Source of the DNA: CAVXJN01 sp963773585
Lineage (GTDB): Bacteria; Pseudomonadota; Gammaproteobacteria; JASBUN01
Direction of reading: 5' to 3'
Assembly (NCBI GenBank): GCA_963773585.1
Contig: CAVZBR010000013.1
Coordinates: 62,001-126,000 of the forward strand
Length of the DNA: 64,000 nucleotides
Positions 26,068 to 35,076 of this stretch are shown piece by piece. The notes beneath the pieces were generated by a model, which saw nothing but the letters and a program-made list of their open reading frames with translations, did not search any database and was not told the DNA's origin. A program made the translations under genes and the position numbers. Numbering within the stretch: position 1 is the stretch's first letter; each line of letters starts with the position of its first letter.

Positions 26068-26583
26068 ATGGAACCGGAAGACAAAACCACCCGCCAACGC
26101 CTGGAAAGCGCCTATGACACGATGGTGATCCGGGTGCAGAACTCGTTGGAGCGGGCTGGCAATGGCATCGACACGCTGCAAAAGGCCCTCGCCGGTGCGC
26201 GCGAAACAGCCGTGGCCCTGGGCGAACTGAGCCGCGATGAAGCCGACCGGGTGGCCGCCTGGGTTCGGCGCGATCTTCATGACGCCGGAGACTATCTGTC
26301 GCGAACCGGGCACGAGCTCGGCGACTGGCTGCACATGGACCTGGAACTCATCGAGCACGCACTGCTCGACCTGATCGCCAAAGCCGCCGATCGCACGCAA
26401 CTCGACATGTTGAAGTTCCAGGAAGAAACCATTCAGGCCAGTGAATACCGAACCGGTGAAGTGACCGGCCCGGGCACGCTACGCTGTAGCAACTGCGGGG
26501 AGGAACTGAATTTTCGCGCCCCGGGCCACATTCCGCCCTGCCCCCATTGCCACGGCACGACTTTCGAACGCAAAAGCCGTTAG
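26068..26583 (+). CDS. Zinc ribbon-containing protein, YbeL/DUF1451 family
   Basis: A 171-residue protein with a long charged helical part (about 5-125) and a C-terminal zinc ribbon: C140 and C143 in CSNCG, C158 and C161 in CPHCHGTTF. It matches the YbeL-type proteins that stand beside leuS in Escherichia and Pseudomonas; biochemical function is not established. Helical region includes DEADRVAAWVRRDL. It is transcribed opposite to all neighbours. Its stop codon overlaps the lnt stop codon from the other strand by three bases, an unusually tight convergent end. Confidence 0.9.
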   Translation: MEPEDKTTRQRLESAYDTMVIRVQNSLERAGNGIDTLQKALAGARETAVALGELSRDEADRVAAWVRRDLHDAGDYLSRTGHELGDWLHMDLELIEHALLDLIAKAADRTQLDMLKFQEETIQASEYRTGEVTGPGTLRCSNCGEELNFRAPGHIPPCPHCHGTTFERKSR

Positions 26584-28103
26584 CGCTTGATCATCCGCCG
26601 GCGGCGGGCCGCGACCCACCAACCGGCAAACCAAGCAAGCAGACTCACCAGCAGTACCGGCCAGTCGCCGAAGCGGACATAAGGTGTCGCGCCGCGCCTG
26701 GGTTGCAAGCTGCCCTTTAGTACAGCAGCTTGAAATTGAGGCGATTGTGCTAGCACGCGCCCGCGCTCGTCGACGATCGCCGTTACTCCGTCGTTGGTAG
26801 CACTCAATACATAGCGCCCACTCTCCATGGCGCGCATCTGCGCCATTTGCAACACTTGGTGCGGCGCACTGGAATCGCCGAACCAGGTATTGTTGCTTAC
26901 GTTCACCAGCCATGCCGCTTGCGGCAAAAAGCTCCTGACTTCGCTGGGAAACGCGATTTCGTAGCAGATGGAAATGCCGGCGCGATAGCCGGCCGCCGGC
27001 AAAGGCGCCTGTATATCGGCGCCGCTGCTGAAGTTGGACATGGGCACCTGCAGAATATCCAGCAGCGAACCCAGAATGCTGCGCAACGGGATGTACTCGC
27101 CGAACGGCACCAGGTGACGTTTGTGATAGAACGCGCCGGAACCGAGGCTGAGCACACTGTTGTAGTAAACATCGTTTTCTTCGCGTACCGGCAGGCCCAT
27201 GAGAATGGCGGTATGGTGCCGCCGAGCCTCGGCTGCGATCCTATCGAGATAGCCGGTTTCCACTTGGTCATAGAACACAGGAATCGCGGTTTCAGGCCAG
27301 ATGACCAGATCGCTGTCCCAATTGGCGCGTGTCATTTGGACATACTGCAACAGGATCTGGCGCCGGTAACCGGGATCCCACTTGCGCATTTGTGCCACAT
27401 TGGGCTGCAGCAGACTGACCTTCAAAGGGCCACCCACCGGCGTCGTCCATTGCACGAATCCAAGTCCCCAGGCGAGCACCCACAAATTCACTAGCGCCGC
27501 GAAGGCAACGAGTTTCGACTTGCGCGGCGCTATCAGCAACCAAACCAGCAGACCGGCACTCAACCCCAGCGTCCAACTCACGCCGTAAATGCCCAATATC
27601 GGCGCCAAGCGCCCCAAGGGGAACCCGACTTGCGTGTATCCGACATAGAGCCAAGGGAAACCGGTAAGAAACCAGCTTCGCAGCCATTCGAGCAGCACCC
27701 AAATCGCCGGGAAGACCAACAACAGCCGCGCTGTGCGCTGGCTGGCGCTCAAGCGCACGGCCATCCATCCGGCAAGTGCAGTGGCCAAGGCGAGCAACAG
27801 CGCCATGATGGCGGTAAACAGCCCGGCGAGAATCGGCGGCAGCTGCCCGTAGATGTGCATGCTGAAATAAACCCAATACACGCCACCGCCGAACAACCCA
27901 ACACCGAACAGCCAGCCATGCCAGGCAGCACGCGCTGGACTCGCATCCAGCCAGAGAGCGAACAACAGCGCAAGCGCAAACGGTGCGATCCAGCCTTGCG
28001 AAAAAGGTGCGAAAGCCAACACCAGCGAAGCCCCGGCCAACAACGCCAGCACGTCGGCCGTCCGCGGATGAAGGTATGACAGGGAAAACTTGAATTGACT
28101 CAC
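26580..28103 (-). CDS. lnt: Apolipoprotein N-acyltransferase
   Basis: A 507-residue inner-membrane enzyme that adds the third acyl chain to lipoproteins such as LptE. The N-terminal half (about 15-215) has several membrane helices; the C-terminal half is a periplasmic nitrilase domain. The catalytic triad is visible in VIWPETAIPVF (glutamate), HLVPFGEYIPLR (preceded by the lysine KRH) and ISICYEIAFP (cysteine). The start is GTG at 28103; there is no ATG close by in frame. The order lnt-corC-ybeY-phoH-miaB is that of Escherichia. Confidence 0.95.
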   Translation of the reverse strand: MSQFKFSLSYLHPRTADVLALLAGASLVLAFAPFSQGWIAPFALALLFALWLDASPARAAWHGWLFGVGLFGGGVYWVYFSMHIYGQLPPILAGLFTAIMALLLALATALAGWMAVRLSASQRTARLLLVFPAIWVLLEWLRSWFLTGFPWLYVGYTQVGFPLGRLAPILGIYGVSWTLGLSAGLLVWLLIAPRKSKLVAFAALVNLWVLAWGLGFVQWTTPVGGPLKVSLLQPNVAQMRKWDPGYRRQILLQYVQMTRANWDSDLVIWPETAIPVFYDQVETGYLDRIAAEARRHHTAILMGLPVREENDVYYNSVLSLGSGAFYHKRHLVPFGEYIPLRSILGSLLDILQVPMSNFSSGADIQAPLPAAGYRAGISICYEIAFPSEVRSFLPQAAWLVNVSNNTWFGDSSAPHQVLQMAQMRAMESGRYVLSATNDGVTAIVDERGRVLAQSPQFQAAVLKGSLQPRRGATPYVRFGDWPVLLVSLLAWFAGWWVAARRRRMIKR

Positions 28104-28139
28104 GACGACAATAGGGGAGGTTCGATTACGCGAATCGAT

Positions 28140-29018
28140 TCAGCGCTCCGGCTCATGCACTTGATTGCCGCTTTGCGCTTCCACCGTGACCCGCAGCAGA
28201 TGAATGCGCCGATTGTCTGCCCGTAGCACCTTGAAGTTCAGGGGACCCTCGCGCAGGGTTTCACCGCGTTTGGGCATGTGGCCCAACTTACCGAGAATCA
28301 AGCCGCCGATGGTATCGAACTCCTCGTCGCTGAAACTGGTGCCGAATTGCTCGTTGATATCTTCGATGGGCGTCAGCGCCTTGACTGTGAAGTGCGCGGG
28401 ATCATGCTCCAAAATGAAGGTGCCTTCCTCGACGTCGTGTTCATCTTCGATCTCACCGACGATCTGCTCGATCACATCCTCGATGGTGACCATGCCGGCC
28501 ACGCCGCCGAATTCGTCCACCACGATCGCCAAGTGGTTGCGGGAGGCGCGAAATTCCCGCAGCAACACGTTCAAACGCTTGCTCTCGGGAATGAAGGATG
28601 CTGGTCGCAGCAATTCGCGGATATTGAAACTGTCCCGTTCGCCTTCCATGTAGAACCACAACATGTCCTTTGCCAACAGGATTCCGACCACCTCGTCGCG
28701 GCTGTCGCCAATCACCGCAAATCGCGAGTGTCCGGAACGAACAATCACAGAAAGTATGTCTTCGACCGGTGCATCGCGCTCGAGAACGACCATTTGCGAG
28801 CGTGGGATCATCACGTCCCGGACCTGCATTTCCGAAACCTGGAGCACGCCCTCGATCATGGTCAGCGCTTCCGAGTCGAGCAGATCACGCTTCTGGGCGT
28901 CGCGCAGCACTTCCAGCAACTGCTCGCGGTCGCGCGGCTCACCCAGAAATGTCTGGGTGAGCCGCTCCAGCCAAGATCTACTGCCCGTCGAGCTGCTACT
29001 AGGTCGATCGTCGCTCAT
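28140..29018 (-). CDS. corC: Magnesium/cobalt efflux-type protein CorC (YbeX)
   Basis: A 292-residue cytosolic protein with two CBS domains (about 65-185) and a C-terminal CorC_HlyC domain (about 200-282). Salmonella CorC affects cobalt and magnesium efflux; recent work on YbeX also links it to ribosome metabolism. Seen motifs: VRDVMIPRSQMVVLE, then HLAIVVDEFGGVAGMVTIEDVIEQIVGEI in outline. It starts four bases inside the ybeY stop, so the pair is coupled. Unlike the CNNM transporters it has no membrane domain. Confidence 0.95.
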   Translation of the reverse strand: MSDDRPSSSSTGSRSWLERLTQTFLGEPRDREQLLEVLRDAQKRDLLDSEALTMIEGVLQVSEMQVRDVMIPRSQMVVLERDAPVEDILSVIVRSGHSRFAVIGDSRDEVVGILLAKDMLWFYMEGERDSFNIRELLRPASFIPESKRLNVLLREFRASRNHLAIVVDEFGGVAGMVTIEDVIEQIVGEIEDEHDVEEGTFILEHDPAHFTVKALTPIEDINEQFGTSFSDEEFDTIGGLILGKLGHMPKRGETLREGPLNFKVLRADNRRIHLLRVTVEAQSGNQVHEPER

Positions 29019-29539
29019 GAATGTCGGCCGGGTTGCGAGGGGATCGAGTGGTCCTCGATCGGCTGCGCGCCAAGATACGGATTTTCGAACCCGAGTTCCC
29101 GCAGTGCTTCTATTTCGGCCGTCTCCATACGTTCCGCATCCCGTTCGTTCTGGTGGTCATAACCCAACAGGTGCAAGCAACCGTGCACAACCATATGCGC
29201 CCAATGGGCGCGGGCGGGTTTTTGCTGTTCGCGGGCTTCGCGGCGCACTACCGGCGCACAGATGATCAAGTCGCCGAGTAGTGCCGAGGGAATTCCGGCC
29301 GGCGGTTCAAACGTAAAAGACAACACGTTGGTCGGCCCGGATTTGCCTCGATAATGCTGATTGAGCTCTGCAATCTCGGCGTCATCTACGACGCGCACCA
29401 GAACTTCGCCGCCATCGACACGATCCGACAACGCGGCACTCACACAGCGCCGGAACTCGGCGACATTGGGCACGCCGGTTCTTTGGGTAGCGTACTGCAC
29501 GTGTACTACGATCGAGTTCGCCTTTTGCTTGCCGTCCAC
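29015..29539 (-). CDS. ybeY: Endoribonuclease YbeY, rRNA maturation factor
   Basis: A 174-residue zinc endonuclease required for correct 16S rRNA 3' processing and ribosome quality control. The zinc site is H119, H123 and H129 in the segment HGCLHLLGYDH, and SGPTNVLSFTF is the second conserved stretch. The start codon is GTG, which directly follows the phoH TGA (TGAGTG), so re-initiation is likely. It lies between phoH and corC, as in most gammaproteobacteria. Confidence 0.96.
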   Translation of the reverse strand: MDGKQKANSIVVHVQYATQRTGVPNVAEFRRCVSAALSDRVDGGEVLVRVVDDAEIAELNQHYRGKSGPTNVLSFTFEPPAGIPSALLGDLIICAPVVRREAREQQKPARAHWAHMVVHGCLHLLGYDHQNERDAERMETAEIEALRELGFENPYLGAQPIEDHSIPSQPGRHS

Positions 29540-30517
29540 TCAATCGCTCCCCCGATCGTGATCGTATCGATCGTACGCCGATACAATGCGCTGTACCAAT
29601 GGATGGCGCACCACGTCCCGGGCATTGAAAAAATTGAACGAAATACCTTCCACGTCCTTCAGCACTTCGATAACGTGGCGCAACCCGGACTGTCGGTTGC
29701 TCGGCAAATCGATCTGCGTCACGTCGCCGGTGATCACCGCGGTGGAACCGAATCCGATTCGGGTCAGGAACATTTTCATCTGCTCGACGGTGGTGTTCTG
29801 CCCCTCGTCGAGAATGATGAATGCATCGTTCAGGGTTCGCCCACGCATGAACGCCAGCGGTGCGACTTCAATGATATTGCGTTCGATCAATTTCGCGACT
29901 CGCTCGAATCCCATCATTTCATACAGCGCGTCGTACAGCGGCCGCAGGTACGGATCGATCTTCTGTGCCATGTCGCCGGGCAAAAAGCCGAGCCGTTCGC
30001 CGGCTTCCACTGCAGGCCGTACCAGCAACAGACGTTGTACCCGTTCTTCCTCCAATGCCTGCACGGCACAAGCCACCGCGAGGTAGGTCTTGCCGGTGCC
30101 GGCGGGACCGACACCGAAATTGATGTCGTGGGTGAGCATATTGTTCAGATAACGTTTCTGATTCGGACCGCGGCCACGGATCGACGCTTTGCGCGTTTGA
30201 ATCGTGACTTCCTGCTCATCCTCACTGCCTAGCAGCAAACTTTCGACGCCCGCCTCCTGAAGATGGAGGTGTACCCGCTGCGGTGACAATTGCTCGGAGT
30301 CGGCTGCCTGATAAAGCTTTTTCAAGACTTCCCCGGCGGCGCGCGCGGCTTCGCTGTCGCCAATCACCTGGAAATGGTTGGCGCGGTTGTTGATCTCCAC
30401 CCCGAGCCGGCGCTCCAATTGGCGCAAGTGCTCGTCGTAGAGGCCACACAAGTTCGCAAGCCGGGCATTGTCAGCGGGCTCGAGTGTCAGGTCCAGTGTT
30501 TGGGGATGGTCGCTCAA
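29540..30517 (-). CDS. ybeZ: PhoH-like ATPase (YbeZ)
   Basis: A 325-residue PhoH-family P-loop ATPase that interacts with YbeY in Escherichia and is thought to be an RNA helicase. The Walker A motif is GPAGTGKT at 137-144, followed by AFMRGRTLNDAFIILDEGQNTT (Walker B region) and TRIGFGSTAVITGD. The N-terminal part holds a KH-like domain (about 40-90). The first usable codon in frame is TTG at 30517 (MSDHPQTL); no ATG is near, so a non-ATG start is called with some doubt. It lies 106 bases downstream of miaB. Confidence 0.94.
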   Translation of the reverse strand: MSDHPQTLDLTLEPADNARLANLCGLYDEHLRQLERRLGVEINNRANHFQVIGDSEAARAAGEVLKKLYQAADSEQLSPQRVHLHLQEAGVESLLLGSEDEQEVTIQTRKASIRGRGPNQKRYLNNMLTHDINFGVGPAGTGKTYLAVACAVQALEEERVQRLLLVRPAVEAGERLGFLPGDMAQKIDPYLRPLYDALYEMMGFERVAKLIERNIIEVAPLAFMRGRTLNDAFIILDEGQNTTVEQMKMFLTRIGFGSTAVITGDVTQIDLPSNRQSGLRHVIEVLKDVEGISFNFFNARDVVRHPLVQRIVSAYDRYDHDRGSD

Positions 30518-30623
30518 GATGGCGGCGGATCGCAGAAATGTGAAGACAAGTCTTGGATTGTCAATTCGTTACGACGCGGTAGCGGGATCCATAACTCGAG
30601 TATGGGTGCCTGGAGGCGCGCTT

Positions 30624-31973
30624 TCAAGCACCAGCCGCCGGCACCGCGGCGCATACCGCTTCACCGCGCAAGGAATTGGGCAGCGCTTCGGTGATGCGTA
30701 CATCGACAAACGTCCCCAACATGGAAGGATCGCCGGGAAAATTGACCACGCGATTGTTGATGGTCCTACCGGACATGCGGGTCGGATCCTTGCGCGAAGG
30801 ACGGTCCACCAGCACCGATTGTACCGAACCAACCATAGACCGGCTGATCCCGGCCGCCATGGCGCCGATTCGAGATTGCAGCCTGGCGAGACGCTCCTTT
30901 TTGTGTTCCAGCGGCACGTCATCGGGCAGCGCTGCGGCCGGAGTCCCGGGGCGCGCGCTGAATACGAAGCTGAAGGAGTGATCGAAGCCCACTTCCTCGA
31001 TCAAATCCATGGTCGCTTCGAAATCCTGCTCCGTCTCTCCCGGAAATCCGACGATGAAGTCGGATGACAGACTCAAGTCCGGACGCAACGCCCGCAGCCG
31101 GCGGATCTTGTTCTTGTACTCCTCTACGCTATGACCGCGTTTCATGAGGGCAAGAATCCGGTCCGAACCGCTCTGCACCGGCAAATGCAGGTGACTGACC
31201 AACTGCGGAACTTCGCCGTACGCCTCGATCAGGCTGTCGCTGAATTCCACCGGATGGGAAGTGGTGTAGCGAATGCGATCGATGCCGTCGATCGCAGCGA
31301 CGTAGGTGATCAAGAGCGCGAAATCCGCGATTTCGCCGTCGTCCATGGGCCCACGATAAGCGTTGACGTTCTGTCCAAGCAGCGTCAGTTCGCGAACGCC
31401 CTGGGCAGCGAGCTGCGAAACCTCGACCAACACATCGTCGAACGGTCTGCTGACTTCCTCGCCGCGGGTGTAGGGCACCACGCAGAACGAACAATATTTG
31501 CTGCAACCCTCCATGACCGACACAAATGCAGTAGAACCTTGCGCACGCGGCTGCGGCAGACAATCGAATTTTTCGATTTCAGGGAAGCTGATATCGATGA
31601 CTGAGCGCTTCCGAGACCGCGCTTCATCCAGCATTTGCGGCAGGCGGTGCAAGGTCTGCGGACCAAACACCAAGTCGACGTAGGGCGCACGCTGGCGCAA
31701 TGCTTCGCCCTCTTGGCTAGCCACACAACCGCCCACCCCGATCACCAAATCCGGACGCTGCTGTTTGAGTTCGCGCCACATGCCCAATTGCGAGAACACC
31801 TTTTCCTGGGCCTTCTCGCGGATGGAGCAGGTGTTGAGCAGCAATACGTCGGCCTGCTCGGCGCTCGACGCGAGTTCGAGACCGTGGGACGCCCGCAGCA
31901 CGTCGGCCATTTTCGCCGAATCGTACTCATTCATCTGACATCCGTGGGTCTTGATGTAAAGCTTGCCCGACAT
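30624..31973 (-). CDS. miaB: tRNA-2-methylthio-N6-isopentenyladenosine synthase MiaB
   Basis: A 449-residue radical-SAM methylthiotransferase acting on adenosine 37 of tRNA. Three N-terminal cysteines (C12, C49, C83) hold one iron-sulfur cluster, and the radical-SAM cluster motif is CSKYCSFC. The C-terminal TRAM domain runs from about 385 to the end (SVLVDRPSRKDPTRMSGRT). The start MSGKLYIKTHGCQMNEYDS is typical. miaB leads the block miaB-phoH-ybeY-corC-lnt. The 96 bases between it and cysC are without genes. Confidence 0.97.
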   Translation of the reverse strand: MSGKLYIKTHGCQMNEYDSAKMADVLRASHGLELASSAEQADVLLLNTCSIREKAQEKVFSQLGMWRELKQQRPDLVIGVGGCVASQEGEALRQRAPYVDLVFGPQTLHRLPQMLDEARSRKRSVIDISFPEIEKFDCLPQPRAQGSTAFVSVMEGCSKYCSFCVVPYTRGEEVSRPFDDVLVEVSQLAAQGVRELTLLGQNVNAYRGPMDDGEIADFALLITYVAAIDGIDRIRYTTSHPVEFSDSLIEAYGEVPQLVSHLHLPVQSGSDRILALMKRGHSVEEYKNKIRRLRALRPDLSLSSDFIVGFPGETEQDFEATMDLIEEVGFDHSFSFVFSARPGTPAAALPDDVPLEHKKERLARLQSRIGAMAAGISRSMVGSVQSVLVDRPSRKDPTRMSGRTINNRVVNFPGDPSMLGTFVDVRITEALPNSLRGEAVCAAVPAAGA

Positions 31974-32069
31974 GGCTGCGTAATTTGCGACAGGGACCGC
32001 GCAACATACTACAAAGATTGAAGAATTGCCAGAATCGCAGCGCGTGCAAAAGGATTCGCCGCGACCTGA

Positions 32070-32678
32070 TCAGACCGCGGGCAGCACGCCTCGTTCGCGT
32101 AACACGATAAGCACCTGGTCAACGCACTGATCGATAGTCTGCTGATCGGTGTCGAGCGCCAGTTCCGGATTCAGGGGTTCTTCGTAGGGCGATGAAATTC
32201 CGGTGAATTCCTTGATTTCCCCAGCTCGAGCACGCTTGTACAGCCCTTTTACATCGCGGTCTTCACAAACGCGCAGGGAACAGCGGCAATAGATTTCCAG
32301 GAAATCCCCGTGGGGCAACAGATTGCGGACCCGCTCTCGGTCCTTGACGAACGGCGAGATGAAAGCCGTCAGGGCGATCACGCCGGCCTCGGTGAACAAT
32401 TTCACCATTTCGCCGATGCGGCGCAGGTTTTCGGACCGGTCCTCATCTGAAAAGCCCAGGTCCGAACAGAGCCCGTGTCGCACGTTGTCGCCGTCGAAAA
32501 CGAACGTTCGACAACCCAGGCCGTGCAGTCGTTCCTCAACCGCGTGGGCGATAGTGGATTTTCCCGCTCCGGAAAGCCCGGTGAACCAGAGTGCAACTGA
32601 CTTGTGGCCGTTGAGTGACTCGCGACGATCGCGGGTCACGGTCGCGTTGTGCCAAACCACATTGGTACTTTTTTCCAC
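32070..32678 (-). CDS. cysC: Adenylylsulfate (APS) kinase
   Basis: A 202-residue kinase that phosphorylates APS to PAPS. The Walker A motif GLSGAGKST is at 34-42, the substrate segment DGDNVRHGLCSDLGFS follows, and the serine-bearing loop AFISPFVKDR is present. The GTG start at 32678 is preferred because GAGGAG lies seven bases before it; an ATG at 32717 would add 13 residues. Neither cysD nor cysN, which make APS, is nearby. The gene stands beside sugar-nucleotide genes, so PAPS could serve sulfated polysaccharide as well as sulfate assimilation; this is inference only. Confidence 0.93.
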   Translation of the reverse strand: MEKSTNVVWHNATVTRDRRESLNGHKSVALWFTGLSGAGKSTIAHAVEERLHGLGCRTFVFDGDNVRHGLCSDLGFSDEDRSENLRRIGEMVKLFTEAGVIALTAFISPFVKDRERVRNLLPHGDFLEIYCRCSLRVCEDRDVKGLYKRARAGEIKEFTGISSPYEEPLNPELALDTDQQTIDQCVDQVLIVLRERGVLPAV

Positions 32679-32685
32679 TGCCGGA

Positions 32686-32691
32686 CTCCTC
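32686..32691 (-). promoter_or_regulatory. Shine-Dalgarno site deciding the cysC GTG start
   Basis: On the minus strand GAGGAG is seven bases upstream of GTG 32678. The upstream ATG at 32717 has no comparable site, and the shorter product has the usual APS kinase N-terminus. Confidence 0.6.
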
Positions 32692-32729
32692 ACCTCAATC
32701 GCTGCGGTAGACCGCATCCACCGTGTAAC

Positions 32730-33611
32730 CTACCCATTGCGCCAGGCACGGCCCAGCGTTTCGCGCCAATCGGCAAGGCCGATTCCAAAATGTGATCGCA
32801 ATTGATTGCCATCCAGGACCGAATTGGCCGGCCGGCGTGCCGGTGTCGGATATTGCTCGGTCGGTATCGCGACGAGCCGAGCCAAACTCGGCTCCGACCC
32901 TGCCATGAGATTGCGAATGGCCGACGCAAAACCGAACCAAGAAGTCCGACCCGCGCAGCTCAGATTGTACAAGCCTCGCTGGCGCTTGACGTAATCGACT
33001 GGATTCGCGCCGCCCTGGGCCACCGCCTCGACGGTTGCAGCGGCTATCGCTTCCGACCAGGTGGGCGCACCCACTTGGTCGTCGACCACTTTCAGTTCCT
33101 CTCGCTCGCGCAGCAGGCGGCGCATGGTCAAAAGGAAATTCGCTCCGTGAAGGGAATACACCCAGCTGGTTCGAAAAATCAGATAGGCTCCGCCTTGTGC
33201 CTGAATGGCCTCGTCGCCCGCAAGCTTGCTGCGTCCGTACACACTAAGCGGCGCTGGCGGATCACTTTCCGTATAGGGGCTCGATTTGGTGCCGTCAAAC
33301 ACGTAATCGGTCGAATAATGGATCAACGCGGCATCCAGTTGTGCTGCCTCCCGGGCCAGCAGTTCCGGGGCACGGGCGTTCACCGCCATGGCGCGTTCGG
33401 TCTCCTGTTCGGCGCGATCAACGGCAGTATAGGCCGCGGCATTCACGATCAACTGCGGGCGCAGACACCGCACCAATGCGCTGAGCCCGGCGGCGTCCTC
33501 CAAGTTCAATTCCTTCGACGACGGCGCGTGGAGCTCGCATTTATCCTGCCAAAGCCGGCGCAGGGCGCTGCCGACCTGCCCCCCTGCGCCGAGCAACAAA
33601 ACCCGTGTCAC
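32730..33611 (-). CDS. rfbD: dTDP-4-dehydrorhamnose reductase
   Basis: A 293-residue short-chain dehydrogenase/reductase for the last step of dTDP-L-rhamnose synthesis. The NADPH site is GAGGQVG at 8-14; YSTDYVFDG (99-107) carries the family signature, and the catalytic pair is Y125 and K129 in YGRSK. The GTG start at 33611 overlaps the rfbC stop (GTGA). The cluster order on this strand is rfbB, rfbA, rfbC, rfbD, each touching or overlapping the next, so it is a single operon for dTDP-rhamnose. Confidence 0.96.
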   Translation of the reverse strand: MTRVLLLGAGGQVGSALRRLWQDKCELHAPSSKELNLEDAAGLSALVRCLRPQLIVNAAAYTAVDRAEQETERAMAVNARAPELLAREAAQLDAALIHYSTDYVFDGTKSSPYTESDPPAPLSVYGRSKLAGDEAIQAQGGAYLIFRTSWVYSLHGANFLLTMRRLLREREELKVVDDQVGAPTWSEAIAAATVEAVAQGGANPVDYVKRQRGLYNLSCAGRTSWFGFASAIRNLMAGSEPSLARLVAIPTEQYPTPARRPANSVLDGNQLRSHFGIGLADWRETLGRAWRNG

Positions 33612-34153
33612 GGAAACAACTCCGCTTCGCGCAACGAAGCGCCGCGGCGGTCCTTGTCCGATACCTGTGGGGTATCGGCAATCGGCCACGAGATCGCAAG
33701 TTCCGGATCGTCCCAACGTATGCAGCGTTCGTGCTCCGGAGCATAGTAGTCCGAGGTCTTGTACAAGACCTCGGCAAATTCCGAGAGCACATAAAAGCCG
33801 TGCGCGAACCCCTCCGGCACCCACATCTGTTCGCGGTTGTCCGCCGATAAACGAACACCGACCCAACGCCCGAAGGTGGCAGAGCTACGGCGGATATCAA
33901 CCGCCACATCGAAGATTTCCCCAGCCAGGACCCGTACCAATTTGGCTTGGGGCTGCTGAACCTGGTAATGCAAGCCCCGCAGCACGCCGCGCTGGGAACG
34001 GGACTGATTGTCCTGCACGAAATCGAGTTCGCGATCGAGCAGTTCGTAGGCGCGCGCGCGATTGTAGGCTTCGAAAAAATAGCCCCGTTCATCGCCGAAT
34101 ACGCGGGGCTCGAGCACCAGCACATCCGCCAGCGCGGTGGCACGCGCATGCAT
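33608..34153 (-). CDS. rfbC: dTDP-4-dehydrorhamnose 3,5-epimerase
   Basis: A 181-residue cupin epimerase that inverts C3 and C5 of the 4-keto sugar. Family motifs include FGDERGYFFEAYN, the QSRSQRGVLRGLHYQ segment with the catalytic histidine, and PEGFAHGFYVLS. Length is normal. Its ATG overlaps the rfbA stop (ATGA), and its own stop overlaps the rfbD start. Confidence 0.96.
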   Translation of the reverse strand: MHARATALADVLVLEPRVFGDERGYFFEAYNRARAYELLDRELDFVQDNQSRSQRGVLRGLHYQVQQPQAKLVRVLAGEIFDVAVDIRRSSATFGRWVGVRLSADNREQMWVPEGFAHGFYVLSEFAEVLYKTSDYYAPEHERCIRWDDPELAISWPIADTPQVSDKDRRGASLREAELFP

Positions 34154-35049
34154 CAGAATTCCTCCTCCAATAGGCGTAGCAGGTAATCTCCGTAACCATT
34201 TTTTCTAAGCGGCTCGGCGAGCTTGCGGACCTGCTCGGCATCGATGTAGCCCATACGCAATGCCACCTCTTCCAGGCACGCAATTTTGAATCCCTGCCGG
34301 CGCTCAATGGTTTCGATGAATGCAGAGGCCTCGAGCAAGGATTCGTGGGTTCCGGTATCCAACCAGGCCATGCCTCGCCCCATCAACTCGACGGACAATG
34401 CGTCTTGCGAGAGATAGCGCCGGTTGATGTCCGTGATCTCCAGTTCCCCTCGTGCTGACGGCTGCAGTTCGGACGCGTACTCGATCACTTTGTTGTCATA
34501 AAAGTAGAGGCCGGTTACGGCATAGCGCGATTTGGGTCGCCGCGGCTTTTCCTCGATGCTACGAACCGTACCTTCGGCATCGAATTCAACGACGCCGTAG
34601 CGCTGCGGGTCGCTTACCTGATATGCAAACACGGTCGCGCCCTCCTCAACATGATGCGCTCGCGACATCAATCGGGCGAGGTCGTGCCCGTAGAAGATAT
34701 TGTCACCCAAGATCAGGGCGCACGGCTCATTTCCGATGAACTCCCGCCCGATCAAAAACGCCTGCGCCAGGCCTTCTGGACGCTCCTGAACCGCATATTG
34801 GATGGAAACGCCGAGCTTGCTGCCGTCACCCAACAGCTGCTCGAACCGAGGGGTATCCTGCGGGGTGGAAATCAACAGGATTTCCTTGATTCCCGCCAGC
34901 AGCAGCGTACTGAGCGGATAGTAGATCATCGGCTTGTCGTAGATCGGGAGGAGTTGCTTGCTGACGACTTGGGTTACCGGATACAAACGTGTTCCCGACC
35001 CCCCGGCCAGTATGATTCCTTTTCTGTGCACAACGGTTTCCGTGTTCAT
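34153..35049 (-). CDS. rfbA: Glucose-1-phosphate thymidylyltransferase
   Basis: A 298-residue nucleotidyltransferase that makes dTDP-glucose, the entry step to dTDP-rhamnose. The pyrophosphorylase motif GGSGTRL is at 16-22, followed by VSKQLLPIYDKPMIYYPLS in outline and ILGDNIFYGHDL. ATG 35049 is preferred over the in-frame TTG at 35055. It is 27 bases downstream of rfbB and overlaps rfbC. Confidence 0.96.
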   Translation of the reverse strand: MNTETVVHRKGIILAGGSGTRLYPVTQVVSKQLLPIYDKPMIYYPLSTLLLAGIKEILLISTPQDTPRFEQLLGDGSKLGVSIQYAVQERPEGLAQAFLIGREFIGNEPCALILGDNIFYGHDLARLMSRAHHVEEGATVFAYQVSDPQRYGVVEFDAEGTVRSIEEKPRRPKSRYAVTGLYFYDNKVIEYASELQPSARGELEITDINRRYLSQDALSVELMGRGMAWLDTGTHESLLEASAFIETIERRQGFKIACLEEVALRMGYIDAEQVRKLAEPLRKNGYGDYLLRLLEEEF

Positions 35050-35076
35050 TTCCAAATCCGCCCGATGTCGTTCCCG

